Origin: Mesodorylaimus sp. YZB2_4
Lineage: Eukaryota > Nematoda > Enoplea > Dorylaimida > Dorylaimidae
Reading direction: 5' to 3'
Length of the DNA stretch: 64,000 bases
NCBI GenBank assembly: GCA_030248295.1
Contig: JASANH010001440.1
Location: 434,001 to 498,000, forward strand
Part shown: piece by piece, positions 22,981-35,202 of the stretch
Position numbering within the stretch: the first letter of the stretch is position 1
Layout: every line of letters starts with the position of its first letter
The notes under the pieces: generated by a model
Told to the model about the DNA's origin: nothing
The model's database searches: none
The model's input: the letters and a program-made list of their open reading frames with translations, nothing else
Position numbers and translations under genes: made by a program

Positions 22981-24111
22981 TAAAGGAAGTTTTCTCGTCA
23001 GCCTCCTGTTTCTTTGCTGCCGCGCGGACATCAAAAGACGAAGAGCCTGAATGTACTCGAGGGTGGAAAATCCTGCACGGAAATTCGAGTTCGTCCAAAT
23101 CCTCCAACGAGCTTATTTGACATATTCGGACCGAGCACAATGATGGGTAAGAATTGGTTTTGTGCTACTTTTGCGTCTGCTTTTGCAGCCCAACGGCACA
23201 GAAAATACTTACAGCTCAAAATGGCATTTACACTTTAGATACAACGCTATATCTGCCGAGATATGTGAGCAGCATGGTAATGTCACATCGTGACCACTGG
23301 CCGCAATGGACACCGTGACCGTTCGCCCAGAATTGGCAGGTCTCTCAGGTCTCGCCCTAATCAAGAAAAAGAATCCCCCTGCCGAAGAACCATGCTGCCG
23401 CGAAGGTGAGCTTTTACAATAGCCTTTTCTTGTGGAAGCCTAGAGAGTATTTTTTCTGAGACAGTTCTGCACAAGCAGTAGTACGCACAGGTAATAAGGG
23501 ACATACAGTATATGGAGGCTTCTGTACAGTATGAGCCCTCATTCTACAGATACAGCTGCCAACTGAAGTCTCGGAAAACATCACTTTTGCTGCATATATG
23601 CTGGCGCCCATAATTTACCAAAAAGATATCGATTCAGCACTTTCTCACTATAAATCTACTGCATAGTACCGTGTAGATTTCTTTAGCAGTTGTTTATAAA
23701 GCACATATTATGACCATCGATTTAAGTTTCGTTTTCTGCCAAGCATATTGGCGCAAACTTTATCGTTGTGCATTTTGTCGCACTACGTTCAAAGTTTTTT
23801 GATCTGTTGGTTTGCGCGTCTATGGTTGAAACAACTTTCAGCGAGCATTTTATTCCAGCATTTTCCAAAAAAGCAATAAGCTTCACGTTTTTCAGATTGT
23901 GTTAGCCTTTCTCGATCCAATTCAATGCGAGCCCAGATGCAAGGGCTGTAAAACAGGCCTTGGAGAAACCAGCTGCCAGAAAAAATATAAGTCACATTAC
24001 AACTGTGGAAGTGATGATGGAATCGACTACCACTGCGGGTGCTACGGCGACCCTGTGTCAGCGAAGTTCCGACTTATCGCCAGTACTGAATTAGCAGTGA
24101 TCATTTCTTAA
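22981..24111 (+). pseudogene. Decayed copy of the cysteine-rich gene at 11.6-15.0 kb
   Basis: Segments align with exons 1-4 of the upstream gene (about 22,981-23,144, 23,190-23,405, a short exon near 23,464 and 23,896-24,050). Read in the upstream gene's frames, exon 1 has CGA changed to TGA at 23,118-23,120 and exon 2 has a TGA at 23,291-23,293, while one cysteine of exon 2 is tyrosine. The short exon is out of phase by one base. The last exon still encodes CxxxCKGC...YNCGSDDGIDYHCGCY but has lost the stop and reads on to 24,111. Because the 5' frame of the parent is itself unresolved, a recoded but live paralog cannot be fully excluded. Confidence 0.65.
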
Positions 24112-24322
24112 TCATGATGACAATCTGACTTAACAATCGTGTAGCAGTTGGACCTACCCAATATGCAATATACCACAACACGTTTTCTGAGTGTATTCGG
24201 TTTCACTCACGTAGCGTCTAATAAGTTGCACATATTTGCATATTTGTTCATGTTTTACCACATCACCAAACGCTTATGCGCACTCGAGACTGAAGGGACA
24301 CATTTTATACGAAATGATTTAC

Positions 24323-24402
24323 TGGCCCGCGAGTCGAACACTCGCCTGTAACTGCGCACCTGGCGTGAGAGGCAGACGCCTAACCCCACAGTCCACGAGG
24401 CC
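24323..24402 (-). pseudogene. tRNA-like sequence, class II (Ser/Leu-type), probably relic
   Basis: On the minus strand a T-arm GCGAG-TGTTCGA-CTCGC pairs perfectly, and upstream TGGACTGTGGGGTTAGGCG resembles the A-box of Ser/Leu tRNAs. The acceptor stem pairs in only about five of seven positions and the anticodon arm does not form a normal stem-loop. It is most likely a pseudogene or the head of a SINE. Confidence 0.5.
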
Positions 24403-25931
24403 GGTGAGTTAGGCGCTGGGTATTTTATGACACTAGTGTAGGTACGCCATGCCTGGTCTGCTTTTCCAGATAAAACTTCTTATAACGTTTTTGGGACTAA
24501 AGTCTTTAGTCTTTTTTACCATTACCCATCGTATCTCTTGGCCGTAACTGATCATTTTCGGTCATTTTGGTCACAACAAAATATTCGCCATTATACTACG
24601 TAGTACGGAGACTTAACCTCAATTTGTCGCGCGGTCTTTTGTTGGCGGTCTTTTGTCGTGCGTCGTCTAGTCTCAATGCAGGTGGACGACAGTCTGGTAT
24701 GGGCGACTCTCTCGGTGCAGTAGCGGTCAGCCATCACGTGATCGTTATCAGTCACCGTGTCGTGCCATTGTGGTGTGATCGTTTGTGACTTGGCGATATT
24801 GGAGTTTCTTCGTTTTTCTTTGCGTCGGGATTCGGAGCACCCAGGTGTGTGCTCATCTGAGGAAAGGGTAATGTAGAGGCATTGACTAACCATGACTGGT
24901 TCTTCACTTGCATTGATGCTAACCTGCTATTTTGTGCCTGTTTGTGTGTGTGTGTGTGTGTGCCTGTGGTGGCCCTCTCATAATCAGTCAGAAGTGCAGG
25001 GCTTTCAGTGAACGGTTACTCAAGTATCGCGTCCCTGGGCCGGCCCTCTATCGCGTGGCAGGGCGACAAGTTCACAGCGCTGCAAAATGCATCAAACGCT
25101 CGCTGTGCCTTCACCTGGCGGATCAGTAGCAGTATTCTCGAAAGCTCGCTGGAATTAGGTGAGCTGAAAGTGAAAATCCGTCCAGGTGACCGTAAATTTC
25201 CGGCGAGGTGACCGTTCTATTTCCAGGCGATATCGCCGAGCAATTCAGTTGAGCTCGCCGGAAACAGGCCTAACTTTTTAGCACCATTTTCGAGAAAAGT
25301 TTAGGTGAACGGAATATCACGGTGAGCGGGCAGCAGTAGGAAGCGCTTGTTTGTACGTAAACCAGGTACACCTCATTGATTAAACTGCCAATCCATTGCC
25401 TGTCAGTTGTAGAACGCTCAAAACATGGTCGTAAATAGCGTGCAGTGCACGGAGTTGTGGTTTTGGTGATGGTGGTTGTGTGTGGTTTTAATTTTGAGGA
25501 TTTACAGTATAACCTGACTCGTTGTTCAAACTCTCAATAATAAAATTTCCCACCAACGGAGAGGGTGTCCGACAAGTACACTGTTTGGTAGAACGCCAAT
25601 TTTTTTGTTCCATGGCGGTTTTGGCGATTTCCAAGAATTCTTCATGGCGACTCACCAGTCACAAATGCTGGGCTTACCAAAAGTATCTCATATATGTAAA
25701 TCTATAATAGACTATATCCGATTTTGTGCTTCCCTGTACACTGAACCAGCGCGTTATTCAATGGCCACCTCAGTGTCGGACTCCCCTCCGACAATACATG
25801 TGTCTCCTCGACGAGGCCCTGCATCAGCGCGGTGAGCGTGATCAATAGTAGTAAATCGTTCATCTAGTCGTTTCGAGGATCAAAATCTAACTCTAGCAGT
25901 CTTCAGGCAAGCTGTGCAAAACTGCACAAGC
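24403..25931. other. Gene-poor stretch with TG microsatellite and degenerate repeats
   Basis: A (TG)10 tract lies at 24,943-24,962. From 25,158 to 25,330 variants of GGTGAGCTSRCYGGAAA occur, a motif that reappears at 27,620-27,840, 28,925-29,060 and 29,375-29,530. No supported gene. Confidence 0.6.
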
Positions 25932-27502
25932 TGTCGGAAAGAGTGCCCATTTCCGATGTTTGTAAAGCGCAGTGGATGTTAGGCGCAACCGCTCGATCTT
26001 ACAGTTTTACTTGGCACTAACGATACGAGTATTACAAGTACGCGCGAGAAGTAAAGGGAAAGGGGTTCAGAGAAAGGCGATGTGAATCATAGTCAGCAGT
26101 GTTGTGTCTCGCGATCGTCGCGACACTCCCCAAGCAACAAAATTAATGGTAACATTAAGCTGAAACGAGTTCATTGCTTTCGTTAAATTGTAATCAAACT
26201 ATGCAGGATTGGTCACAGTTAGTTGTAACATCGGCTTTTCTTGGTTGGCGTTGTTGGCAGCGGCAAAAATGAGTAATATGCCGTGGAGTTTATAGCTCAC
26301 AGTTGAAGTGAATAAACACTGACTACTACTACAAGTTTCTCTTTCGAAGCTGATACTTGAGAAACGTAAATGAAGGCGGTTGACTAACTCAAAAATCTAG
26401 ACGTGACCTTCTAGTTCTAGACATCACAAATTCCATGATTTGATATTTCAGAACCGTGGTGGCACATTAGCTGTGTAACAAAATAATGCAGGAAACGTAG
26501 GAACGTAGGAAGTAACATAATGAAGACTGACCAAAAATCCGTTAAAAAGGAGTAATGGCATCAGCATAATTTTTGGTTGAAGTGAGTCTGGAATGACCTA
26601 ACGTACAGTCTAAAAAGTGGATTGAGACAGTTCTTTCAGGTGAAACTTCAGTTGACTAGATCGAGCAAATGATAGCAATATCTGCAGGCGTTGCTTACGT
26701 ATGGTACATTGACGGCTCGCACTTTTTCTGACCACGAAGTTGATAAATTTCTGATAGCGTCGTCCCAGTCCATGTGATATTCTTTGATATTAGCATCGAT
26801 AGCGGCGCCACCGATGAAATGACTCATAATCGAACCAAAGGTTTTCGGTTTGCCTCCTGGCAGGCTTGAAATCCAGGTTTGATGTCCTTCAACGGACTAG
26901 TTTGATGCCCCCCAGTGGGCTTGAAACTGGGATGTGAAAGACCAAACGGGTCGCGATTTTGTGCCCCTAACGGGCTTTGTAACTGCGTTTAATGTCCCCA
27001 AGCGGACACAAATCAGTTGAGACCTGGAACTCGACGCAACGGTTTTAGTTTGATGGTGTACGAACTTATTGACCCAATCAATGTTAAGATAGATGGCTGG
27101 TATGTCCAAATCTGCCCTTCCAAATTCTTGCCGTCAGAATTTCGATTCCCCAGCCTGCAGTTTGCAATTCATGAGGAGCTGTAGGCTTGGCAGATCGTAA
27201 ATGAAATACTCAGGTGTAAAGTATTCCATCGATCCGATCCGATCCGACCCTCCCCAGTGACAAAATGGGTTATCGTAGAAACCGTTGACCGTTACTGTTC
27301 TGCTACCATGTCGGAAAGAGTGCCCATTTCCGATGTTTGTAAAGCGCAGTGGATGTTAGGCGCAACCGCTCGATCTTACAGTTTTACTTGGCACTAACGA
27401 TACGAGTATTACAAGTACACGCGAGAAGTAAAGGGAAGGGGGTTCAGAGAAAGGCGATGTGAATCATAGTCAGCAGTGTTGTGTCTCGCGATCGTCGCGA
27501 CA
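25932..27502. mobile_element. Compact LTR retrotransposon, non-autonomous
   Basis: Two direct repeats of 194 bp (25,932-26,125 and 27,309-27,502) differ at about two positions. Each starts TGTCG and ends CGACA, and CAAGC is duplicated at 25,927-25,931 and 27,503-27,507. The 1.18-kb interior has no gag or pol frame and no recognisable primer-binding site. High LTR identity implies recent insertion, so an autonomous partner probably exists elsewhere in the genome. Confidence 0.92.
26852..27007. repeat. Six short hairpins with alternating 32/23-nt spacing
   Basis: Mini-palindromes with 4-bp stems at 26,852, 26,884, 26,907, about 26,940, 26,963 and 26,994 read GCCT..AGGC, GTCC..GGAC, GCCC..GGGC, GACC..GGTC, GCCC..GGGC and GTCC..GGAC. 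Stem bases change in pairs between units, within the interior of the LTR element. Confidence 0.6.
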
Positions 27503-27507
27503 CAAGC

Positions 27508-29796
27508 AACGATCCATGACATTCTTCATGGATCAAGGCGTTTACTCGTGCAAGGGGTATGCAAAGGAGCTCTTCCAGCTGGTGATGACGAAGACTGAAA
27601 CGTGGGTGTACTTCTGAGGCCGTATTCTCGACGCGTTTTCCAGCGAGATCTCCCGCTCACCGAGTACTTTTCCATTGAGCTGACTGGGATAGCTATTCTC
27701 GAATGTATTTCTGTCACTGTTTTCCTGTCACCGAGTCTAATTTTACAGTCACTGAGCAAAGCTGGTACGAAATCGTATTCTCAAAAAAAATGTTCGTGGG
27801 AAAAGTTCGTCGAGATAATGGGGGTGACTGGGAAAAAATCGAGGCGGTCTTGGCCGCCTCGAAACCTTTTCCAACGAGGTCTAATGAAATAATTTCAAGT
27901 GAATGATTCACATCCATGATTGTCAACGGCCGTAAACTTCATGACTATCGTTGTCGGATGGCCAGGTTCTACTGACGGAGCATTTATCATGGGCCAAGGT
28001 GATTTGTGGGTAACATGGACGGTGACTATCGACTACGGCATGCTGTGCTACGTCACTTGACCAAAGACTGGAACATGCTAGAATTTCCGAGAGATAATGA
28101 GCCTGGGGAAATTGCGATAGCAGCTGATGATGCATGTCGCAAGCTAATGTCGTGCTACAGCTGCTGATTAGCGGTCCCTTTGGGATCTCAGTTTATCAGG
28201 GCATACAATCTCATTGGTCTCATTCAAGCGAAGCAGATCCGAACTCTTTCTGCATAAAACTTTGCTGAAGAGTTAGGCAAGTAATCTGATGCTTCTATTA
28301 GCTTGTTTTTACACGTAGGCAAGACTATAGTGCTCGAATGACCATAAACAGGCACAACCGGCATCTCCTTATGTGGGCAAACTAAGTATCTGCAAAGACC
28401 ATTTCTCTGGCCCGTATGGTTCCTTTTGAAGAATTAAGATCAACTTGACACTGCCCCGAACTGGGACCGAGCAAGCGTCAAGTCATCATTTTCTGGGCGT
28501 TTAGTCCGCCGCGGGGCAGGGCCCGTTTTCTTGTTTTTTTGTCTTTATTTCGTACAGCCCTCTGCGTCTTGTGGATTCAAGCTCACATTTCTTTCGGTTC
28601 TTTTGGTAAACATTTCTTTTGTTCTGCTGGAATTTGTCGGGGCTTACAATACAATGTAGTTTAATGGTTGGTGTACTGTATATCCACACAAGCACCGATA
28701 GACTTTTGCACCGATAGACTGAACGCTAGTTTAGTTACCCTGCTTCTACGTATATCGCCTGTGCTTTCCCGTAATTATAATACGGCAGCAAACCTATATT
28801 CAACCAGTCACCAGTCGTCCTAGGTTGAGTCGTCTAGGCTTGTAAATAGAAGATGCACTGTGCGCCATTGAAACTGCGCTTTCACTCTGACCCCAACTTC
28901 CCGTCCACCAAGTTTTGTTTCGAGAATAGCACAATTCCGTTAGGCCTTTCTCCAGTCACCTCACTGGAATATTAGGGTGAGCTCGCGCTGAAATATTACA
29001 CTCACCTCATCGGAAATTTAGGGATGACCTCAATGGGTTTTTCCAGTCAGCTCACTGTTTTCCAGCCAACGGCCTCTGATCGTGAGATCCCAAAATAAAG
29101 CAGGGCAGTGGACAGTGAACCGTGGACGCACAGGGAATCTCCTCTGCCAATCGACCTTCACACGCACTGTAGATCAGGCAAGATTCAGGCCCAAGTCGTT
29201 TTAAGGATTTTAGAGCAATCACTGACACTCGTGTGCCTGGTCGAGGTGGCACAAATCATTTGGCTATTTTCAAGGTTGGTCAGCCATATCCATTTTTTGC
29301 GCTTATGTTCTCAATACCAAGGGAAATGTCATATTTTGACATTGACGGAATTAGATTTAAGCTGCTTCGGACCGCCTCAAAGTTTTTCACGGCCACCTAG
29401 GGTATCTCGCTGGACTTTTCCGGCGACAAAAGTTTTGAGAATGGATTTTTACGGTTGCCCTAACAATTTTCGCGCGGTGACCGGGAACAGTTTAAGAATA
29501 GCATTTACGGTCAGCTCAACAGAAACCCCAGGCAAGTAGTACATCTAAAAAGTATAACGCCACAAATCTTTAATTCATAACTACTCTCCACGAAAAATTT
29601 CATGGCGGCCATGGGAAATCGCGTTCTTCTGCATTATCGAAAAATCGTCAAAAACACAGTCAAAATTGAGCGAATACACTCTTGAACTGCTCCATATTTT
29701 TGGCATTGCTTTTTCTGCGCACTCGGATTAGTAAAAACATGTTTCCTTTCGGTCTCCCCTCCTCGTCTCGTAAAAGGGCACAATCAATCAGTTTCA
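27508..29796. other. Gene-poor stretch with dispersed GAGCTCACYGG-type repeats
   Basis: This region contains three of the four clusters of the degenerate GGTGAGCT/CCGGAAA motif family (27,620-27,840, 28,925-29,060, 29,375-29,530). Open frames here are unsupported. Confidence 0.5.
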
Positions 29797-29806
29797 ATGC
29801 GCGCAT
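29797..29806. promoter_or_regulatory. Palindrome ATGCGCGCAT upstream of exchanger gene 1
   Basis: The 10-bp palindrome lies 166 bp before the start codon. The same palindrome, preceded by a similar AATCA-rich block, lies 147 bp before exchanger gene 2 (41,083-41,092). It is conserved between paralogous promoters whose other upstream sequence has diverged. Confidence 0.4.
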
Positions 29807-29971
29807 CCGTATGCAGGTGTGCTGTGTTTTGACACGCTCTGTCCTTGCAAGGTGCACAAATCCATTTATGGCCGTCCCCCTAGCAACCAACAAGGCATCA
29901 ACCGAGCTCTTCAGATTCTGCTGCGAGAGAAAACGATTTTGTAACATATTATAATAAAAAAGACAAAAGTT

Positions 29972-32900
29972 ATGTCGAAATTTCCGTCCACCAACTGGCC
30001 TTACATTATTTTTATTGGTTTTGCATTATTCGCTTATTCCATCTCACAATCAACTTCAGACAACGAATCGAAGAAATTTTTGAGCCTGACGTCCAAACTA
30101 CCAGATAATAATCATAAAAATTCATCATCTGAAGCAGGAAATGCTACAAATTTCAATCAGATTGCGACTGAAAAAGTCAAATCGTCCGTCCATATTGCTC
30201 TCATAAAATTCGCCCTGGTCGAGAAACCATTCACAATTACCATTTTCATTTTGGTTCTGTGCTGTCTTAAATTAAGTAAGTGACCAATCGACCTGCAATC
30301 TATCTTGCTAGTAATTTCGGTTTTAGCCTTTGAATATTTTCGAAAATTAAACGAAACGATTCCCGAATCCTGGTAAGAAAAATAGCTTTCCTCGACAGCT
30401 TGCTGTTCTGACAAATTTTGTTTAGCATGCTCATGCTTTTTGGAATTGCAATTGGCTTCTTATTTTGGATTCCAGAAGCACAAAAAGTATTGGAATTTCT
30501 AGATTTCAAGCCTACAGTTTTTTTTAACTTCTTGTTGCCACCGTAAGTCTTACGTTTTCAAGCAGTTAAAGTACGAGTACTTGCCTTTGCTACTGTACTA
30601 ATTATAAAGTAGGTTTAGAAACGCCTAACCTAAAAAACCTGTCCTCGGCATGCTTTCGACAAGTTTTCCGGTCCTTTCGCTTGCATAAAGACTGGGAGTC
30701 CATAATCTAAAAAAAATCCCTGGTTAAGAACATTTTCTTCTATTTTCAATGACAGTAATTTTTCTTCTTCTACTTCCTGAATTACACTTTACAGTAATTC
30801 AAATGTTTCTAGTTGCTTGGAAATTGACTACAGAAGATTTTTTCGAGTGGTAGACTAAATTCTGAAACAGCTTTTAGAGTACTTAGCATCTCCTGAATAT
30901 CAGCAACTATACCATCCAGCAATCCTATGAGGTTTCAGTTTCGCCTGTCGCCACCATTCTGTCATAGAAAGATGAGCGAAAAAGGCAAATTTTTAAAAGT
31001 AATCTGCTTTTGGCAAGGATTTTTTCTCAGAGAAGCTACAACTCTAAACATTGTGTGATGCTTAAGCTTTGCCCTTTTTTCAGAATTGTCTTGGAGGCTT
31101 CGTATTCATTTAAGCATCGAGCATTTAATGAAAACCTTAGGTCCATTTTATTATATGCCCTTGTGGTACGTGCTGGTTTACCAGGTGTCATGAATACCAG
31201 CTGCAAGACTTTTTCAGGGCACCGTACTGAACGTGTTGATCATAGGCCCATCCTTGTATGGATGTTACTTACTTGGCTTCATGGGCGCGTACTGGAGAAC
31301 CACATTTTTGGAATGTCTTATGTTTAGCACCGTCATCGCAGCTACTGATCCAGTCGCGGTAATTTCAGTTCATTTCACTGAGTTTAATATTTGCATGATC
31401 TGATCAGTGAATATTTCAGGCTCTCGCAATTTTTCAAAGTATGGGTGTTAACAAAATGTTATATTTTTTAGTATTCGGCGAGTCCCTATTCAACGGTAAT
31501 TTTTCTACCCCCTGGAGAAGTCAGAGGTTTTTAATACAATTTTCAGATGGCATCGCAATAGTCTTCTACAACAGTATTGAAAGTTTCATCCACTTGGACA
31601 ATATTGGCGTGAAAGAAATCGGAATTGGCTTCGCTGCTTTTTTGTGCGTTTGCATTGGTGCTGTTTTGATTGGTGTCCTTGTCGGATTATTCAGCGCTTT
31701 TGTAATTAAGTATTCTTCAACGTCAGAAGGTGAGCAGTGATCTGAACTTTCTTCTTCATTAGTGAGCGCACGCACCTTTTCTTTAGGTTTGGAGCCAATA
31801 TTCATATTTGGGTTCGCTTACCTGTCGTATCTGACAGCGCAGCTATTTGATTTCTCAGCAATGATCAGGTTCGTGTTTGTTTGTTTCGCCCAATCAGAAT
31901 AAAAACGCTTTCTTTTTAGTCTTATTTGTTGTGCACTCTGCCAAGTTCATTACGCCTTCGAAAATGTATCACCAAGGAGCCTTATAACCGTTCAACAGTC
32001 AAGTTATCTAATGAGGTAGAGCACAATATTTGAATTAAACGGCTACATTCCGCGTATATTCAAAAAAGCCTAATTAAGTGATAGTCATTATCACATACCG
32101 CAGATATGTAATTAAAAATTACTGAAGACAGAAATCAAAGAATGTCACGCATTTTTTTGCCTTAGATCAGCCAACCAGAACACTATGCTGATAGACGATT
32201 TTCGCCGGCTAATAACTCGAGAACAGGTGGACAAAAATTTTTGATTTTTCCCACACTTTTCAGAATCGGCCGAATGTACAATCGTGCTGATTTTTATCAA
32301 AATCCGTCCAGCCGTCGTCGAGTTCCAGAATAGGCGATTTCTTGTGCAGGGGGAGAAGCGAGGAGGAGGAGGAGGAGACAACATGTGCCTTGATCAACAA
32401 CCAGAGGTCGGCCAGTTGTAAATTTCAGTTTTTCTAAATGCTGAATCTTCCGTACTCTGCTTTGACGGTCATTTTTTTTTTTAAGCTTCAATTTCCGAAA
32501 AGTTAGTCCTGAAAATAGTCACTGTTTCAGATTTTTCTTATCCGTCCATCGTCAGGTACTGGACAGATTTCGATAAAAATTGACACTTTTGTAGATCTGA
32601 CTTATCTTTCAAAGCTTGCGAAGAATCAACTTTCTTACGCTCAGTCATTCTTGAATTATCGACTATGAAGTTTGTTATGTGTTTCTGTTTTTTATTGTTA
32701 GCGAGGTGCTTAGAAACATCAACTGAACGGGTTAAGTCACGCCGCCATTGCTTGCCTAGGCTCACGATCAGCGGGCTCTCACAAAGTTAGGTTTGGTGTA
32801 CCCAAATAATTTTGCCGATAGAATATGTGAACGAATATGAATAGATGCGCACAGAGTTTCCGTAGACAGGACATGTTTTACTAGATATGGAATAACATTG

Positions 32901-35202
32901 CTGAGAAACATTCGCGCAAATAATAACTGGATAAGATTTGAGGATCTTCAGCGTTCCGTTTTAGCTTCGGAGCGAGTGATTTGCGTCTAGTTAACTTCAG
33001 ACCACACTGAACATGAGGCAGTTCTACTTAGGCGCAGTGGCTTTCCGACAACATCTTTGTTGTGCGACATGAGGCTCTCAGTTCGACTCCTTGACGGGTT
33101 AAAATTTTTGGTTTTTGTTTTTCTTCTTTCCACGGGACAGTGGAACGTTGTTGTTAACAAGGAATATGAGGGTAGCCTTAGAATTTCTTGCGCAATCGGA
33201 TAAGGTGTGGGATATAATAGAGATGCAGAAAAGAGGTATACGGTAATTTTGTTGTTTTTCCTGCCGCCTTTGTGTCGAAGTACCTTTTCGAAAAATGTGT
33301 GCAGTTTATATGTAAGTGCTAGGGTTTTAGTTTTATGTTTTTCTGAAGTTTGGAGGAAGGCGTATGGCAGTCACTCGATTCTCTTAGTCGATCTGCAGGA
33401 ACAAGTGTTTTGGGCCAAACTAGTTTGTAGCAAAAAATGAAAAACGGTCTTACTATTTCCAAAAAAAGTCTGTTATGACAGAATGGCTGGTCCACTCGGC
33501 CGCTGCTAAACGCAGCCACGCTTGTGGAAAAATGCCTGAGCAAAAGCTGCTTTTTCTGCATGAATATCAACAGGACGACTTATTGTGGCAACAAGCAGAG
33601 GACCATGCAATCCTATGCTCGCGGTCTACATAGTGGGCTAGGAGTGTCTACTCTCAGGCTATAGTGGGTAATGTTCAAGCCGCGGCTAGGTAAATCATTT
33701 TGTGTCACGTGTCCCTTTGTAATTGGTATGGACTAGGCATGTACTATGACCTCTGGCCTGTTCGTGCACTGGTTCTGGGACTGGTCCGCCTCTCCTAAGT
33801 CAGGGCCAGCACGTTAGCGAGGTCGAGGGCGAGGGACAGTGGAATACTGTGTCTGGCTAGGATGACTCAAGAATCACTCTTCATATCTTTTTCATACCTT
33901 CTTCCAGCAATATTGCCGAGTCGATAACTTTCGTGATGCTGGCAGCAATGGCTATTGGTATCAAGGATGCGTGGGCGAACTTCGATCCAGGTTTCTCAAT
34001 TTCAGCCGTCCTGTTATGTCTGGTCGTTCGATTTCTAGGTGAGCAACCGGGGGTGAGCAGGGTTGGAAGGAAATCTCACAGTCAGCGGGTGTTGAACGTT
34101 GTGTATTTGGCAGGTTTTCTTGAATTTCTAATCCAGACTTGAACATCGCACAGCACAAACTGTAAGATTCTGAACTTTCCTGAAACATTTGGAAATTCCG
34201 CGAGCATACCGCTAATTTCCCAAAGTGGATAAATTTGTGCTTGTGTATGCGTTAGTGTGAAAAAAATATTAAAAACATGCGATTCTGTTTCAAATTTTCG
34301 CTTACATACGAAGTCCAACACTTACTTCATACTGAGCGGCGTGATGTTAAATAAAGTCTTCAAGAAGTTTTCAAAGTACCCACTGAGTACAGCCCTGACA
34401 CCCGCGGTAATATGTCATCAAACCCGTAGCTGTGCTTGTTTGCGGTCAACTTTATTTTGTCCTATAGTCACCTTCGACACCCAAAACTAAGATTAACCCT
34501 CAGCTTTAAAAACTTTAGTAACCTTCATTTTGACCTTCTTCATCAATCGTTCGTTGAGCGGGTTCCGGCAAATCTGCAGGAGAGACCAGTTCGTATTGGT
34601 GAGCGATTCAAATTTGCCATTGATTTGCCATGCCATGTCTTTTCCATTTTAGGCGTATGGCGGATTACGTGGTCCAATTACATTTTCTTTAGCATTTTCT
34701 TTGCAATCCTCGACGTTGCTGGACAAAGAAAAAACACGGCATATATTTTTAACAGCATCATATACTGTCATATTTTTTACAACTTTTCTACAGGTCAAAT
34801 TTTAGGTTTTTCTGAAACTTTATGTTTTCCGGCTTTATTGAAATTTCATTTCAGGGCATGACCATGAAACCACTAGTCAAGCAACTGCAAATAAAGTTGG
34901 ACCACAGTCATTGTCAGAATTTATTCACTGAAGTTCACTATCAGGTGGCTAATAGCAGTCTTGATTTGCAAACTGAGGTTAAAATTAAATTCCAAATCAT
35001 TTCTTTTTGCTGCCCATATTTGCAGGTCGCGCAACATATTGGAGCAGGTATCGAATGTATAGCCAATTCAAAGGGCGAATTTTACTGGTCGGCAGCTTTG
35101 AAAAATTGCAGTCGCAAAGTCTTGCGACCATTACTCAACAAGCAATGCCAGAGAAAATATGGGAATATGGTGGAGGCACATTCTAAATCGAGCTGTGTAT
35201 AA
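29972..35202 (+). CDS. Na+/H+ exchanger (SLC9/NHE family), 14 exons, 581 aa
   Basis: The product is an electroneutral Na+/H+ antiporter of the plasma or organelle membrane. Exons: 29972-30275, 30327-30372, 30426-30542, 31084-31165, 31218-31358, 31420-31495, 31547-31729, 31787-31868, 31920-32015, 33908-34038, 34519-34598, 34653-34793, 34855-34944, 35026-35202. They sum to 1,746 nt with all phases closing. Signatures in order are SVHIALIKFALVEKPF, IPESC, FFNFLLPP-IVLEASYSFKHR (amiloride-sensitive TM4), AATDPVA, FGESLFN-DGIAIV (the ion-binding ND formed across intron 6), SNIAESITFVMLAAMAI, RDQFVL-AYGGLRGPITFSLAFSL and GMTMKPLV. The N-terminus is hydrophobic and NxS/T-rich. The cytoplasmic tail is short (family members are often 650-850 aa), ending soon after the membrane-proximal regulatory segment. 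Most introns are 51-61 nt; intron 9 (1.9 kb) hosts tRNA-like repeats. Confidence 0.95.
33028..33095 (+). other. tRNA-like sequence in exchanger intron 9
   Basis: An A-box-like GGCGCAGTGGC (33,031-33,041), an ACAAC...GTTGT stem and a B-box-like AGTTCGACTCC occur with tRNA spacing. The T-stem does not pair, so this is a SINE head or relic rather than a tRNA. Confidence 0.35.
33453..33664. repeat. Dispersed retroposon copy (related to 40,131-40,407)
   Basis: Most of the sequence, including TATTTCCAAAAAA-GTCTG and the GCATGAATATCAACAGGACG block, matches the copy at 40,131-40,407. This copy lacks about 55 bp containing the B-box-like segment. It lies in intron 9 of exchanger gene 1. Confidence 0.8.
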
